Origin: Galeruca laticollis
Taxonomy: Eukaryota; Arthropoda; Insecta; Coleoptera; Chrysomelidae
Reading direction: 5' to 3'
Assembly (NCBI GenBank): GCA_963921935.1
Contig: OY998175.1
Location: 149,659,309 to 149,723,308 of the forward strand
Length of the DNA stretch: 64,000 nucleotides
Position 1 is the stretch's first letter, and each line of letters begins with the position of its first letter. Both the position numbers and the translations under genes were made by a program. Of the stretch, positions 22,688 to 34,322 are shown piece by piece. The notes beneath the pieces are model-generated. The model searched no databases. It saw nothing but the letters and a program-made list of their open reading frames with translations, and was not told the DNA's origin.

Positions 22688-23250
22688 ATGTTGTCTATTT
22701 GGGTCAATCCCTTAGAAATTTTGAAATCAGACACAGTGAACACTTACGAGCAAGCTGTAAAATACCAGTATGCAAAACATCTACTTGACGTCAAACATTC
22801 ATTAACACCGAACGCAGAACTAGAAATACTATATTTTTATGACAAGAAACAAGAACTATATTTCCTTGAAGAACTAGAAATTAGAAGACACTTAAGTGAC
22901 CCACAATATGAAGTCGTCAATGAACAGACAAATCTAGGGCCACTATTAAACTGTCTTTTTAAGTATTAATTGTAAAGATCATCAGATATAGTTTTCCTGG
23001 TTTCCTATATCATTGCCCAGTTATACTGATCTTAAATGGGAAACTATGTCCAGGATATCCCCATAGGGCTAATACTGTCTAAGCTTCAATATTTCTAAAA
23101 TCTCCTTTTTTTCAAATATATTAAGTCAATCAAAAGATAGGCCACTGCTTCGTCTAGCCAAAAATAATTATTAAATATCAGGTAGACGTCATATGAAATG
23201 TAACTTCTGTCATTCTGAACATGATATTCAATATCAAAGCAAATGTCAGT
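22688..23250 (+). mobile_element. PLE 3' unit 1 (endonuclease C-terminus plus pLTR)
   Basis: Plus strand. It encodes the C-terminal part of a PLE endonuclease (AKHLLDVKHSLTPNAELEIL, KQELYFLEELEIRRHL, PQYEVVNEQTNLG) from 22688 to 22969, then non-coding repeat sequence ending in a decayed hammerhead-like motif at 23213-23247. The next unit starts directly after, in the same direction. Confidence 0.7.
23213..23247 (+). ncRNA. Decayed hammerhead-like motif
   Basis: CUGAACA, extra U, GAUAUU...AAUAUC hairpin, then AAAGCAAAUGUC. Stem II is intact but both the core and the GAA are changed, so this copy is expected to be inactive. Confidence 0.35.
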
Positions 23251-23830
23251 TTTTAGTCAGACCCTTAGAAATTTTGACATCCCATACAGTGAACATTTAC
23301 GAGCATACAGATTAAAACAACCAGAAAAATCCCACTACGCCAGACATCTACTTGACACCTAACACAGAACTAGAAGTACTACAAATTTGTGATAAGAAAC
23401 ACGAACTGGATTTCCTTGAAGAATTGGAAATTAAAAGACACCTAAGAAACCCACAATATGAAGTCGTCAATGGACAGGTAAATCTAGGCAGTTCTCCACA
23501 TTTAAACTGTCTTCTTAATCGATAATTGTGAAGATCAGCAGATATAGTTTCTCTGGATTTCTATATCATTGCACAGTTATACTGATCCTAATTGGGAAAA
23601 ATGATATCCAGGATATCCCTATAGGGCTAATAATATCTAAGCTGTAATATTTGTAATATCATATCTTCTTTTTTCTAAATAACATATATTAAGTTAATCA
23701 CAAGGTAGGTTACTTTTTGGACTAGCCAAAAATAAAAATAAAACATCAGGTAGCCATCAAATGAAATGTTACTTCTGTCATTCTGACGATGATATTTAGG
23801 TAATATCGAAACAATTGTCAATTTTTTAGA
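23251..23830 (+). mobile_element. PLE 3' unit 2, tandem to unit 1
   Basis: Repeats unit 1 with an offset of about 557 bases: CTTAGAAATTTTGA, GTGAACA(C/T)TTACGAGCA, GAACTAGAA, CACAATATGAAGTCGTCAA. The coding part has a frame break near 23310-23350. The 3' part carries a well-preserved hammerhead-like motif. Head-to-tail arrays are typical of PLE insertion. Confidence 0.7.
23778..23823 (+). ncRNA. Hammerhead-like motif, CUGACGA core
   Basis: Core CUGACGA (23783-23789), extra U, stem II GAUAUU/AAUAUC, GAA (23808-23810), self-complementary ACAAUUGU (23811-23818) as stem III, C at 23819, and stem I of AUU/AAU. All consensus core residues are present. Stem III without a loop would require pairing of two copies, as in known PLE hammerheads. 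Confidence 0.6.
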
Positions 23831-25444
23831 ATTTTCAACATTTTTTCAATATATTGTGAAGTTAACTAGAAACAGTAAGTTTCGTTTAAAACACAAATAT
23901 GAGTCAGTTTTTAGAATTATTAAAAATGTTTTCACTATTTTGTGGAGTTATTTAGAGGCTATTAGTTTCATTTCTAAAAAGTAGAATGAGACCTTTTTTA
24001 TACATAATTCTACAAGTGTCACAACATAAAACTGGTAAAATTATTGAGCAAAAATAGGAATTGTATAATCTAACCTTAAAAATCCGTGTATTATTTAGTA
24101 ATTTATGACATTTATTGTCCATATTTTGAATTCATTGTATCCTTTCGACGACAGGCAATTTCGGTTCTTGGAAATCTGAAGTATTTAATACCTATGTTCA
24201 ATAAATACAGTTAGATGAACTCTGAAAAACTGTTTTGAACACTGGATAAGCCGTTATAGTCTGTTTGAAAGAGACAGAGAGTAATAAAACTTGATTTAAC
24301 AGGAAAACCCCTTACCGGCTGAGCAACTAATACTTCAAATTTTTAAAACGATTTATATTATGACTTGTAACCACCCAAATTTCTCACTAATTGCCACTAG
24401 TATCGACCCTATGGGCTGCAGGTAAGTCCAGCTGTCCCCGGTGACAACCTTTCGGCCTTCAGCTGACATAATCGGTGATTGGGAGTACGTACTATAAAAT
24501 ATCCGGGATGTTATCAAATAAAATGGGCGCCAGTCAGGTTTCTGCTCATCCAAAATGTTCGTCCTATCCTAAACCTAGCAAATATATAGGATACAGTAAA
24601 GAAAACAGCTTTCTACACTTACCAATGTTTTATTATCGCTACAACAGGTGACAAACAAAAATAATAAATGACAAAATTGTTGACAGATACTTAGTTGATA
24701 GATAGTAAAATTTAAACAAATGAAATGTTCTCAACGATTGATACAATTTACAGGTTCGCCAATTAATTTTGGCTGTTAATGATGCGCGAGAGAGCCATAC
24801 AACTTGACAACGTTGTAAACGCAGAAAGAGCAGGCGACGTACATTCCGCATGCAAAGTTTTGAAGGTTTTGAGGCTGCTACTATGTACGAGGGTAACACA
24901 ATATTTTGAATTTGGATTTAAAAATAATATATTGTGGCACATGTTTAATGCTGTATGAAATCGAGTTTATAAAACAAAATAACATTAATGTGTTCTTTAT
25001 TATTAATTTAAAGATTGAGGAAATAAAAACTATTAGATTTTTCTACGAAAATTGGGTTTTCTTTGTACAGACATAATTATTTATTGCTTCAAAATCCATA
25101 CGGGGAATTCTATAATTACCCCTTATTATTTTGTGTGATGTAAATAGTAAATAATAATTAGATTCCAAGAGACATAAGCTCTCACCTTTACTTCAAATTA
25201 ATGTCTTTTAAGTGGTCCCTTCATAATATTCGTCATTGAGGTTTATTTGTATATAAATTGGAAGTCGAGTAGATTTTGTCGATAAAGCGTACAATATGAT
25301 AAGGATTGTTAAGCGACTTTCTAAATTTAACAATGGCCATCAATTTTTCCTATCTGTTCGTAGTAATAGTTAACGACGAAGCTACCTAAAGCTTTCTAAA
25401 ATTGTTATTCTTAATAATATGTAGTAGATAATAATGTAAAAATT
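23831..25444. other. No recognised gene
   Basis: AT-rich with a slightly GC-richer part at 24380-24880. Minus-strand TGGCGCCCATTTT near 24531 looks like a primer-binding-site start but no LTR could be paired with it. Nothing else is recognised. Confidence 0.4.
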
Positions 25445-25690
25445 TTATACATAAAATTTGAAAAACAAATTGGGGAGATAAATAATTGAAACTTTTTTTG
25501 TGGTAGATATTTCTACTTTCATATGTAAATTTTTGGGTTCTTTGCAAATATTTACTATGAAATTAGAACATCCTATCACACTTTTTACAGAGTTGAATCT
25601 CCTTGATATATACCTTTTCTTATTTATATTTTCTCTGCGGTGTAAGATCTTTGAGGTGTTTTCAGGTTTAAAGTCATGCGCCACTTCTTC
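25445..25690 (-). pseudogene. Possible PLE endonuclease C-terminal fragment
   Basis: The minus-strand frame reads AHDFKPENTSKILHRREN followed by INKKRYIS, which resembles the segment after GIY-YIG in PLE proteins (H-x-F-x-x-x-x-T-x-I-L-x-x-E-x-x-x-x-K-R). There is no RT motif next to it. Tentative. Confidence 0.3.
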
Positions 25691-25739
25691 ATGATCTTTT
25701 CCAGGAAAGTTTCTTACCTAATCTATGAATTTCCAGAAC

Positions 25740-26848
25740 TTTCAGAATCCCATCGGGCAGGATTCATACGCCTTGCGGTAATCTATAAATGTTGTAAATA
25801 AGTTTCTCTGCCTCGTTATGGCTTCTGACATTGGAATCTGGTCTATCATTAACTGCTCCTTACACGCACATAATTAACTACTCTTGCAGCCTTTCTGTTC
25901 TTCACCTAGGATGTTGTTGGAGTCACAATGTTTTGTAATATTTTCGGTAATGCAGGCTGTTATTACTTTGTAAAACGTATTAAGGCATGTAATTGGTCTA
26001 TAATCAGCTAGATTAGATGGCATTCTTTTTTTTGGTATCAGCAGTGTATTTTCCTCACACAATAACTCTGGTACTGAGTCTCCATCCTCCAAGAATCGGT
26101 TTATCAGTTCGAGCATCTTTCCATGCAAGGCATGAATTCTCTTTATTCAAGAGTTCTGAATAGTATCGATTCCCAGGCATTTCCAATATTTTAGTTTATC
26201 AATCACAAGTATCAGCGTCTCAGATGTTATAATTGTCTCCGCCATTGTTTGTATCCGGTTTGCGTTTTCTTCAATTTTTCTCAGCCACAGCGACACAGGT
26301 CTTCATAGTTCTCTATACCTTGTACTATCTGATTGGTTCACAGTTTTTCATTTGCAATAGATATTAACTGTTCTAGTTTCCGGCTTCTATATTGGTTTGG
26401 TGTCTTTGGTTTTTGGAACGGTCCAATCCGTCTATATAGGATTTTCGCCGTATTGAATTCTTGTATCATTTGCCCCTCTAGTTTATCTAGTTCCTCGACT
26501 TGTTCATTTCCTTCATTGCTGTTGTCTACAGATGTCTCCTCAATGACTGTATTGTTGGGTGGTACATCTGGGGTTACCTTAATAGCAGCATTTGCTTGTT
26601 CCTCAGTGATGTCGAGTTCTCGTTGCACTTCAGCTTTTATTTCATTTCTTCTTAATTGAGGAATTAGGTTTCTTCGAAATAAGGCTGCTCGTCTATCAGC
26701 TACATTCTGCTCGGTCACGTGCTTCAATGTTGGAAATTAGTGAACAAAAGCTTCACGTAAGTTCTGTCTGTACCCTATTAGTTGGGTCTCACATTTTGTT
26801 AGGCGGTAATATAGTCTTAAAATAGCTTCATTCATATCGCTTGTCCAC
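25740..26848 (-). pseudogene. R4/Dong-like LINE fragment (RT N-terminal half)
   Basis: Minus strand. From 26848: MNEAILRLYYRLTKCETQL, then a stop, FPTLKHVTEQNVADRRAALF (26700s), a charged linker with QYRSRKLEQLISIANEKL (about 26340), then reverse transcriptase LLIPKKRMPSNLADYRPITC, LNTFYKVITACITENITK and LGEEQKGCKSS (to 25874). The YRPITCLNT...EEQKGC pattern is characteristic of the R4/Dong clade as I know it. Downstream, to about 25740, only broken remains of motif A are seen (NLFTTFIDYRKAYE, frame-shifted). The YxDD region is missing. Inactive. Confidence 0.65.
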
Positions 26849-28254
26849 TGTATCTTCGCCTAGGTGGTCCCGAGTTGCCCGCGGGAAACACGTTTGGCAG
26901 TATAATGTCGCTCCCGTCCAGTTGTTAATGCTTCATATGGTCCATACGGTGGGGAATCACCATCCTATTCTTTTCCCACCGAGGGCTGTCCTCTTTCAAA
27001 TCCGGCTACAACACCTGGGGCCGATGTATCCGAGGCTTGGCTTGAACTTCTAGGTACCAGTTTATCGCAGAGTACCGGGCGGCAAGCCCAATACACTAGT
27101 ATTCGCATGAATAACCGGTAGGGTAGTTTTATTGTCCCGCCTACTTCCTAGGACGCCACCAATGTGGCCACTAGGAATTATCCCCACTTGCTCAGGTCCC
27201 TCGGGGTCACCACGCTCCGTACCATTGATTACAACAGTCCCCTAAGGGGTTATTAGTATTATTGGAACACGAAATATTGGTTAACGGAAAATGAAAAATC
27301 TGTGAATCTTCATCTGGTCCAATCTTTATTATTAACTCTATAGGGCTTAGCTTGTAATGGTAAAGAGGAAGTAGATATATTAGGTATAATATCAGTTTTT
27401 TTGTCATTTCGTCAATAGTATATATTTCCGTCAAATATGACAAGGATACGTCAAATATGTTCAAATTTCTGGACACATTTAGTTTTTAAATTGAGCACCC
27501 TGTAATTCGATACTTTGTGTTCAAGATTCAACTGTAAAAATATTTCCAATCATTAATGAAACACCATGTATGTCTCCGACTATTGAAATTCTAGAAAAGT
27601 GATGTGACGTTAATTTATATAATCCAGTCCAATCCTGGAGTCCCTTTTAATCAGAGGGTTTACAAATATTATCAATTTGTTTAAAAGCAACCTGGTTTAC
27701 GAAGACGTTACCGAGGGGTAACAAAAATTGTCACAGTAGGTGAGCACATACACGTGCCATGTGTTAGTTTGTTGCACGTCTTCAACGGTCTTCATTCTGC
27801 TTCGTTTGCTTCGCACACACACACTAGCACACGACAAAAACATCATTTTCGCCGATGATTCATCACTTTAATGAATGACTGATTTTTAGATTATTATTTT
27901 TAATTCAAATTCAATTAAAACGATTTTTATATCATTCATTATATATCTTGCGCGTTTTTCACTTGAAATATTCGTTAAATCTACAAATCTGTCTTTTTTT
28001 AAATGCCCTTGACAATAGCCCAAAGAAATATTGTGTCTGGTAGCAGTTTGCTATAAAGATTGTAAGACAAAATTTGCAATATCTTCTCTGTTCAGAATTT
28101 TACAAACTGAATAAGATTTCCATGCCTCCATTTTATGTACCTACTATTGTAGTGCCTCACCAAATGAGTATGTCCGGTTAAACTATTCTAAAGAACAGAT
28201 GTTTTATTGGCCCGAGCTTTATTGGCTTACACGACTTAAATGGATTTGACAAGG
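26849..28254. other. Flank of the R4-like fragment; no gene recognised
   Basis: GC-richer up to about 27240, which may be the 5' part of the R4-like element; it is broken in all frames. After a CACCCTGTA-type transposon end near 27505 the sequence is AT-rich unique DNA up to the Pao insertion. Confidence 0.35.
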
Positions 28255-28259
28255 GGCAC
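28255..28259. other. 5-bp target duplication (left), BEL/Pao
   Basis: GGCAC precedes the 5' LTR and recurs at 39368-39372 immediately after the 3' LTR. Five bases is the usual BEL/Pao duplication. Confidence 0.85.
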
Positions 28260-28633
28260 TGTGAAGAATAGTACGCTATAACTAACTTTTTTAAATGCAA
28301 TTGTTAATTTATTGTTTTATATTATTTCATATTGTAGAATACGTTAATTTATACTGTAAGACTTTAAGTTGTCTCTATCGGAGAAGTGTAGATACTACCT
28401 TCAAACTAAAATTTGAAGGATGTAAAAAAAATTTGTCATTCGAGAGATTGAAACGATAGAGGCAACCGTAAGTAATATTTTATTAGAATTTTATAAAATT
28501 AGTTATATTACTGTATTTTAGGAATTTGATTACTACTACTTCTACTACCACTATTGCTGCGTTGTAACAGGTACAATAATAAAGAGTGTACTGCAAGTCC
28601 AGCCAAATTCAGTTTCAATCACTAATTTTAACA
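28260..28633 (+). repeat. BEL/Pao 5' LTR
   Basis: Starts TGTGAAGAATAG and ends TTTTAACA. It is about 95% identical by eye to 38977-39367, which has an extra short CTACTACTG-type repeat. TG...CA ends and the target duplication define it exactly. Confidence 0.92.
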
Positions 28634-28692
28634 AGCTCAAATTCGACTCTACAATTTGGTGTTGCATTACCATACTTACGGAATCATAAGAA

Positions 28693-30217
28693 ATGGCTTC
28701 AGCAAGAGTTGAAGGAACCAAATGCGATCGTTGTCCGGTATGCAATAGACCATATAGGGGAGATAGAGTGGTTGAATGCACGAGATGTTTGAAATGGTGC
28801 TGTTATGAGTGTGTAAACGTTTCTGATAATGTTGCCACTAACGAAACTTGGATGTGTCCATCATGTAAAGAAACGACAAAAGTAATACAGCCTGGCCCCT
28901 CCCATGAATTAACAAGAAGCAACAAGACTAGTTCTCTTTCTAAAAGCAAGTAGAAATCGTCTGTTGTCAGGAGCAGAGCCAAAATAGGAATGCAGTTAAT
29001 TGAAGAAGAAAGAGAATTACTAAGAAGAGAAAGAGCATCAACTAAGGAAGCAAGACTATTACTAGATGAAGAAGAATCAGATGATAGTCAAGAAATTGAT
29101 GACGAGGAATTGAAACATGCTATCCGATGTCTAATAAAATGCTCTCATTGCAGATTGATGAATGCTTGGATCGAAAATATGAAAGTAAAGAACAAACATC
29201 TAATGTTCGCATGTCTATTCACAATGAACCAATTGCAGCTGAATATGATACTGGATCTACACAAATTAATGATCAGTTACCTTTTAATGATACATTTAAT
29301 TATAACACATTGACTCCGCAACAATATGACGCCAGAAAAACTACTTCAAATGAGCTCCCAATCTTCAACGGTAATCCTTCTGATGGGCCGTTATTCATAA
29401 GTTATTATAGCAGATCAACAATAACTTGTGGTTTTGATAACAATGAAAACTTACTCAGACTACAGAAAAGCATCAGAGGATCTGCAAGGACAGCTGTTGC
29501 CAGTTTTCTTATACAACCTGAATGCGTACCTCAGATAATATCTACGTTGAAGATTCTTCATGGTAGACCGGAACAAATCATAGAAACACATATTAATGCG
29601 ATTCGGCGTCAACCACCACCAAGAATGGAAAAACTTGGAACACTGGTTGAATATGCTCTAGCAGTAAAAAACCTATGCGTTTCCTTAGAAGCAGCTTAAT
29701 TGAACGATTACTTGAACAACCCAATATTATTGCATGAATTGATAGAAAAGCTTCCATCGCAAATGAGAGTAAATTGGGCCTTGCACTGCGGTTCGTTAAA
29801 AAAGTTCAAGGCTCTTACCGAATTTGCTGATTGGATGTACAATTCTGCTACGAATCTATGCACCGCTCTACCTACCCTTGTTATACCAGATCGAAAGAAA
29901 CAATTTAATCAAAGTGAACGTACTAATGTTCATAATACTAATAGAGGATCGTATGCAAAATATGCAAAGGAAAGTGTATGCAGGTTGCAGTATGCACGCA
30001 ATTCCGAAATAATCCAGTATCTGAAAAATGGAAAGTAATAAAGTCAATGAAATTATGTAGGCTATGCTTGAAAAGACACACATTTCCATGCAAGTATCCA
30101 GTTAAGTTCAACATAAATCAATGCCAAAGCAAACCTCATCCCCTTCTCCATAACAACCCAGATAGTAATCCAGAAACTCAAACTCCGCAAGAATCTACCA
30201 GTCCTGAGCCATACTAA
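28693..30217 (+). pseudogene. BEL/Pao gag with N-terminal PHD-type finger (broken)
   Basis: The structural protein of the Pao element. From the ATG at 28693 come CDRCPVCNRPYRGDRVVEC, CLKWCCYECV and WMCPSC, a PHD-like zinc finger. An in-frame TAG follows at 28951, then the acidic helix EEERELLRRERAS. After a frameshift near 29130 comes the DUF1759-type gag core (LPIFNGNPSDGPLFISYYSR, LLRLQKSIRGSARTAV, EQIIETHINAIRRQPPPRM). After a TAA at 29697 comes LLHELIEKLPSQMRVNWALH. After another frameshift come zinc-knuckle-like Cys/His residues (CRLCLKRHTFPC, about 30058). At least four breaks, no longer functional. Confidence 0.88.
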
Positions 30218-30223
30218 GTCTCA

Positions 30224-30448
30224 GTGTCTTCAGACTTTACTATGACTCAGGTAACATCTCAATGTATCCGTTTCAGAATATTACCTGTGATTTTAAAGAA
30301 TGGAGACAAAATAGTAAAAACCTTTGCATTCCTAGATGAAGGATCTTCGATGACCTTGTTGAATGAAAATATAGCCAAGGAGTTGAATTTACAGGCGAAC
30401 CAAGAAAAATTATGCCTCCGATGGAGATCAAAAGCGTTTGGAGAATAA
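30224..30448 (+). pseudogene. BEL/Pao aspartic protease fragment
   Basis: Contains TFAFLDEGSSMTLLNENIAK, the D-x-G-S-S active site of Pao-type retroviral-like proteases. A frameshift near 30440 separates it from the reverse-transcriptase frame. It cleaved the Gag-Pol polyprotein when intact. Confidence 0.8.
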
Positions 30449-32051
30449 TTCAAAGAGAGTTTGTTTGTCTATTGCAGGAGATTTTGAAGGGTCAAAACAA
30501 TTTGAATTTCGTCCAGCACACACGGTTACTGCCTTAAGCCTCCCTCAACAATCACTCGATAGCGAGGAACTTAAGCAGAACTATTCTTATTTGAAAAATT
30601 TACCGTTGGAGTCCTATAAGAATGCAACTCCGCAAATACTTATTGGACTATATAACTGGGAACTGGCATTTCCAATTCGTGTAAAAGAAGGTCATGAAGG
30701 ACAGCCTATAGCTGCAAAATGTAGATTAGGATGGACAGTTTCTGCTCTACTGCCCACAAACTTATCAAACAGCATAGCAGCATTTAATTATCATGTTTTT
30801 GACTGTTGTGAGAAAAGAATATGTGATGAAAAATTACACGATGCTGTGAAAGAGTATTTTTTAGTGGAAAGTTTAGGAGTACAGTCATCAAATATTTTCT
30901 CCAAAGAACTGCAGAGAGCTAAGAACATACAAGAAACTACACTCAGTAAGGATGGAAATAAATATTATATTGGTTTGTTATGGAAATATAAAGAAGTTAA
31001 CTCACCTAATAGTAAGGGCATGGCAATAAAAAGATTGGAATGTATAGAGAAACGTAAAAAATACAATCCAGAATTAGCTATTAGATTGAATAAGCAATTA
31101 GAAGAGTTTGTTGAAAAAATATACATAAAGAAACTTTCTGAAAAAGATCTATTCGAACCTTGCCGTAAAATATGGTATCCACCCTTATTTTCAGTTTTCA
31201 ATGTAAATAAACCTCACAAACTTAGGATCGTTTGGGACGCATCTGCTTCAGTTCAAGGTATATCTCTGAATTCAATGCTACTGAAGGAAGATGATCAACT
31301 AGCATCTCTGTTAGGTGTTCTTTCACGTTTCCGAGAAAGGAAAATTGGATTTTGTGCTGATATCCAAGAAATGTTTCTTCGAGTTAGGATAATAGAAGAA
31401 GACCTACAAGCACAACGATTTTTGTGGCGGAATGGCAATCCTAAAAAGCCTATCGAAACCTACGTTATGACGGTTATGACCTTTGAAGCCTCATGTACAC
31501 CAAGTTGTGCTCAGTATGTGAAGAATATAAATGCTAATAAATACTTATCAGAATATCCAAGAGCAGTGGAATGTATAACAAGAAATCATTACGTAGATGA
31601 TCTGTTGGATTCAGTGAATACCGAAAACGAAGCGAGAACAATCGCCAAACAAGTTTATTTTATACATTCCCAAGCAAATTTTGAAATAAGAACCTGGCGA
31701 TCAAGTTCTAGAAAGGTTTCAGAAACTATGAATGCATCTTCAGAAAATCCCGTAGAAATTAACATGAGTATTAGAAGTGAGAAAGACACCAAAAAACTCC
31801 TGCGCATGTGGTGGGACTTAAAAACAGATTGTTTCATTTATTCCCTACGATTCAATAAAGGAAATAAACAGATCCTGAATGGTGACAGAAAACCTACAAA
31901 GAGAGAAATTTTGCGTATTCTTATGTCAGTGTATGATCCATTGGGACTCCTTTCCAACTTCCTCATTCATATAAAAATTCTTCTTCAAGAAATATGGAGA
32001 AGCAATATTAATTGGGATCAACCTATAACAGAGACACAATTCAAAAAATAG
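30438..32051 (+). pseudogene. BEL/Pao reverse transcriptase
   Basis: A 537-codon open segment encoding the polymerase that copies element RNA into DNA. Landmarks: LNSMLLKEDDQLASLLGVL (about residue 280), FCADIQEMFLRVRI (motif A Asp), ASCTPSCAQYV and NHYVDDLLDSV (catalytic YVDD, about 378), and YDPLGLLSNFLIHIK near 510. The PIWYPPLF...KLRIVWDASA arrangement before motif A identifies the BEL/Pao superfamily. An in-frame TAG at 32049 separates it from the RNase H part, otherwise in the same frame. Confidence 0.92.
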
Positions 32052-32600
32052 CTTATTTGGTTAAAACTACTTCCAAAAATAGAAAAGATATCAATACCTC
32101 GATGTTATCTGACGAATCTAACAAATTGGGATGGAGTAACTGTACAAATGCATATATTCGTAGATGCTAATGCTGCTGTCGTATATCTGAGAATTGCGAA
32201 AGAAAACATTTTGGAATGTGTTCTGTTGGGAGCGAAAACTCATGTGGCGCCAATTAAACTACAAACTATTCCTCGACTTGAACTCAATGGAGCAGTAATG
32301 GGAGCTATATTCGCAAAAAGTCTTCATAAACACTTGTCAATAAACGTTCAACAAACCTTCTACTGGTCTGACTCTTTGATCGTACTAAGTTGGTTACGAA
32401 CAGATGAACCAAGGACTTTGAATAAATATGTTGCATGCCGAGTTGCGGAGCTACAGGAGAATACTATGATTGCTAATTGGCGATATGTACCATCCAAATT
32501 AAATATAGCAGATGAAGCTACAAAATGGAGTAATCAACCTTCCATGCAGTACTCAGATAAATGGTTCAGAGGTCTAGATTACTTATATGAAGACGAATAA
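32052..32600 (+). pseudogene. BEL/Pao RNase H domain
   Basis: Same frame as the RT after a single TAG. HIFVDANAAVVYL (first catalytic Asp, with a short deletion after FVDA), PRLELNGAVMGA (catalytic Glu), FYWSDSLIVLSWL (second Asp) and SKLNIADEATKW follow. It degrades the RNA strand during reverse transcription. It stops at 32598 and a frameshift follows. Confidence 0.88.
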
Positions 32601-32709
32601 TTTTGGCCAAAAGATTCAACTCTACCTAGAAATGAGGAGGGAATCTTAACGGAACATGAAATCGTAACTATAATAGAAAAAAGTTTCTAAATTCACAGAA
32701 CTTCTATTC

Positions 32710-33288
32710 ATGTTAGCGTATATTTATAGATATATAAATATATTACGTGCTAAATTGACAAAAAAAGAGAAACCTCAAGGAATTTTAACATCTGATGAAT
32801 TGTTGAAATCTAGAAATGCTCTGATTCGGATGGTTCAATCGGAATTTTATACCGAAGAAATTAAGCGACTCCAACCAAAAAATAGGCAGTTTCACCCTCT
32901 TCATCCGTTTGTGGACAAATCTAGCAGTTTGTATAAATGATCTCCCTATTTAGATGAAGAAGGATTACTTCGTATTCGTGCTAGAATTGATGCAGCAAAT
33001 TTGAGAAGCTACGAGACAAAAAGACCGATCATCTTACCTCGTGAAAGTCATCTTACTAATCTAATCGTGGAATATTTCCATTACATATTTCTCCATCGAA
33101 ATCATGAAACAGTAGTTAATGAGATAAGAAAAAAATATTATATAGCTCATTTACGTCGAGTTCTGTATGAGGTGAGAAAAAACTGCCAGACATGTAAAAT
33201 AAAATTTGCTACTCCTACAGAGCCCGAAATGTCACCGCTACCTGATTGTCGTCTTGCTACATTTACACCTCCATTAACTTACACTGGC
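32710..33288 (+). pseudogene. BEL/Pao integrase, zinc-binding part (cut by a LINE)
   Basis: After an in-frame TGA at 32938 come YLDEEGLLRIRARIDAA, PRESHLTNLIVEYFHYIFLH (His residues), GxE-type NHETVVNEIRKKYYI and CQTCKI, the H2C2 zinc-binding domain. The frame reaches LTYTG at 33288 and is cut there by the nested LINE. The integrase resumes at 38043. Confidence 0.9.
33277..33288. other. 12-bp target duplication (left) of the nested LINE
   Basis: ACTTACACTGGC here recurs at 38043-38054, directly after the LINE 3' tail. It is part of the integrase coding sequence (LTYTG), so the insertion can be placed to the base. Confidence 0.9.
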
Positions 33289-33622
33289 GTGGGAGTTCGG
33301 TCCTGGCAAGATAGTAAAAGACACGTATTATTCTCGTCTGTATGTAAATGATTGATTTTCATTGTTTATCCACCGAATAATATAGTAAAAAGTTAGTGTT
33401 ATTATAGCATAACAGCAAGAAGAGGTATGTGAAATAAGATCTCTTTGAAAACACAAAATTTACCTAGTTTTTAATGAAATAGTGAAATAATTGTCCTCCA
33501 AGATATTAAAGAATAAACTTTAGTCATCAAATTTTCACAAAAACTTGTATTCATCACTTGATAACAAGCATTTAGAACTTAATATAACAGGGCTGTATTT
33601 GGAAACATAAATAATTATTAAA

Positions 33623-34311
33623 ATGGATAAAATTTTGGAGAAACTAAACAACATGGATGAAAGGAACATCAGAATGGAAGAGAAAATAGATGGATTATAA
33701 AAAGAACTAACCGCCCTAATGAAAGAAAAGAAAATAAAGATCTTAAAAAACAGCTAGACGAACAAGATAAAAGGATAGAAGTCTCAGAAAGAGAACTGAG
33801 GAGTAAACATTTAATTATCTATGGAATCAGTGAAGTACCGGATGAAAATACCGAAACCCAAAAGGTGGAAGTACAGGAGGTAATTAACCAACTAGGGGTT
33901 CAGCTGAAATTCGAACAAGACATAATGGATATCAGGAGATTAGGAAAGAAAAGGAAAAATTCAACTAGGCCAATATTGTTAGAAATGGCACATAAGAGTA
34001 AGAAATTTGAAATGTTAAAATTTTAAAATTGGCACGGTCTTAGCGAAGATTTTCCAAAAGAAATTAGATATCAGAGAACACAACTTTTTGAACAAATGAA
34101 AATAGCTAGGAGTCAAGGCTGCAAAGCTTCTGTTACATATAATAAACTTGTAGTGAATGGAAAAGAATATGAACTTAATGATATGGGAGGTTGGAAGCAG
34201 CAGATAAGTGCGCAGACACCAACAGAATTTAGAAAAGCAGGGGGAAAAACAGTAAGTGATAGATCACCAACACAAGAAGAGCATTCTTCAAAAAACCTGA
34301 ATCTTCCATAA
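33623..34311 (+). pseudogene. LINE ORF1: coiled-coil RNA-binding protein (broken)
   Basis: MDKILEKLNNMDERNIRMEE starts a coiled coil and is followed by a stop near 33699. A second frame gives KQLDEQDKRIEVSERELRSK, then an RRM-like/L1-ORF1-type part: HLIIYGISEV, IMDIRRLGKKRK, RPILLEMAHKSKKFEML, a TAA near 34023, GLSEDFPKEIRYQRTQL and NKLVVNGKEYELNDM. When intact it binds the element RNA. At least three breaks. Confidence 0.75.
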
Positions 34312-34322
34312 AAGAAAATAAT

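Noticed and set aside
24520..24545. Minus-strand TGGCGCCCATTTT as a primer-binding site of another LTR element
   Set aside because: Only the first nine bases match a tRNA-Lys site, and no LTR pair, gag or pol could be found on either side.
24639..24899. 86-codon minus frame in a GC-richer patch
   Set aside because: No domain, no conserved repeat copy in the window, no splice or start support.
27207..27476. 89-codon minus frame upstream of the R4-like fragment
   Set aside because: Low-complexity Leu/Ile/Tyr composition and no homology; it may be LINE leader sequence.
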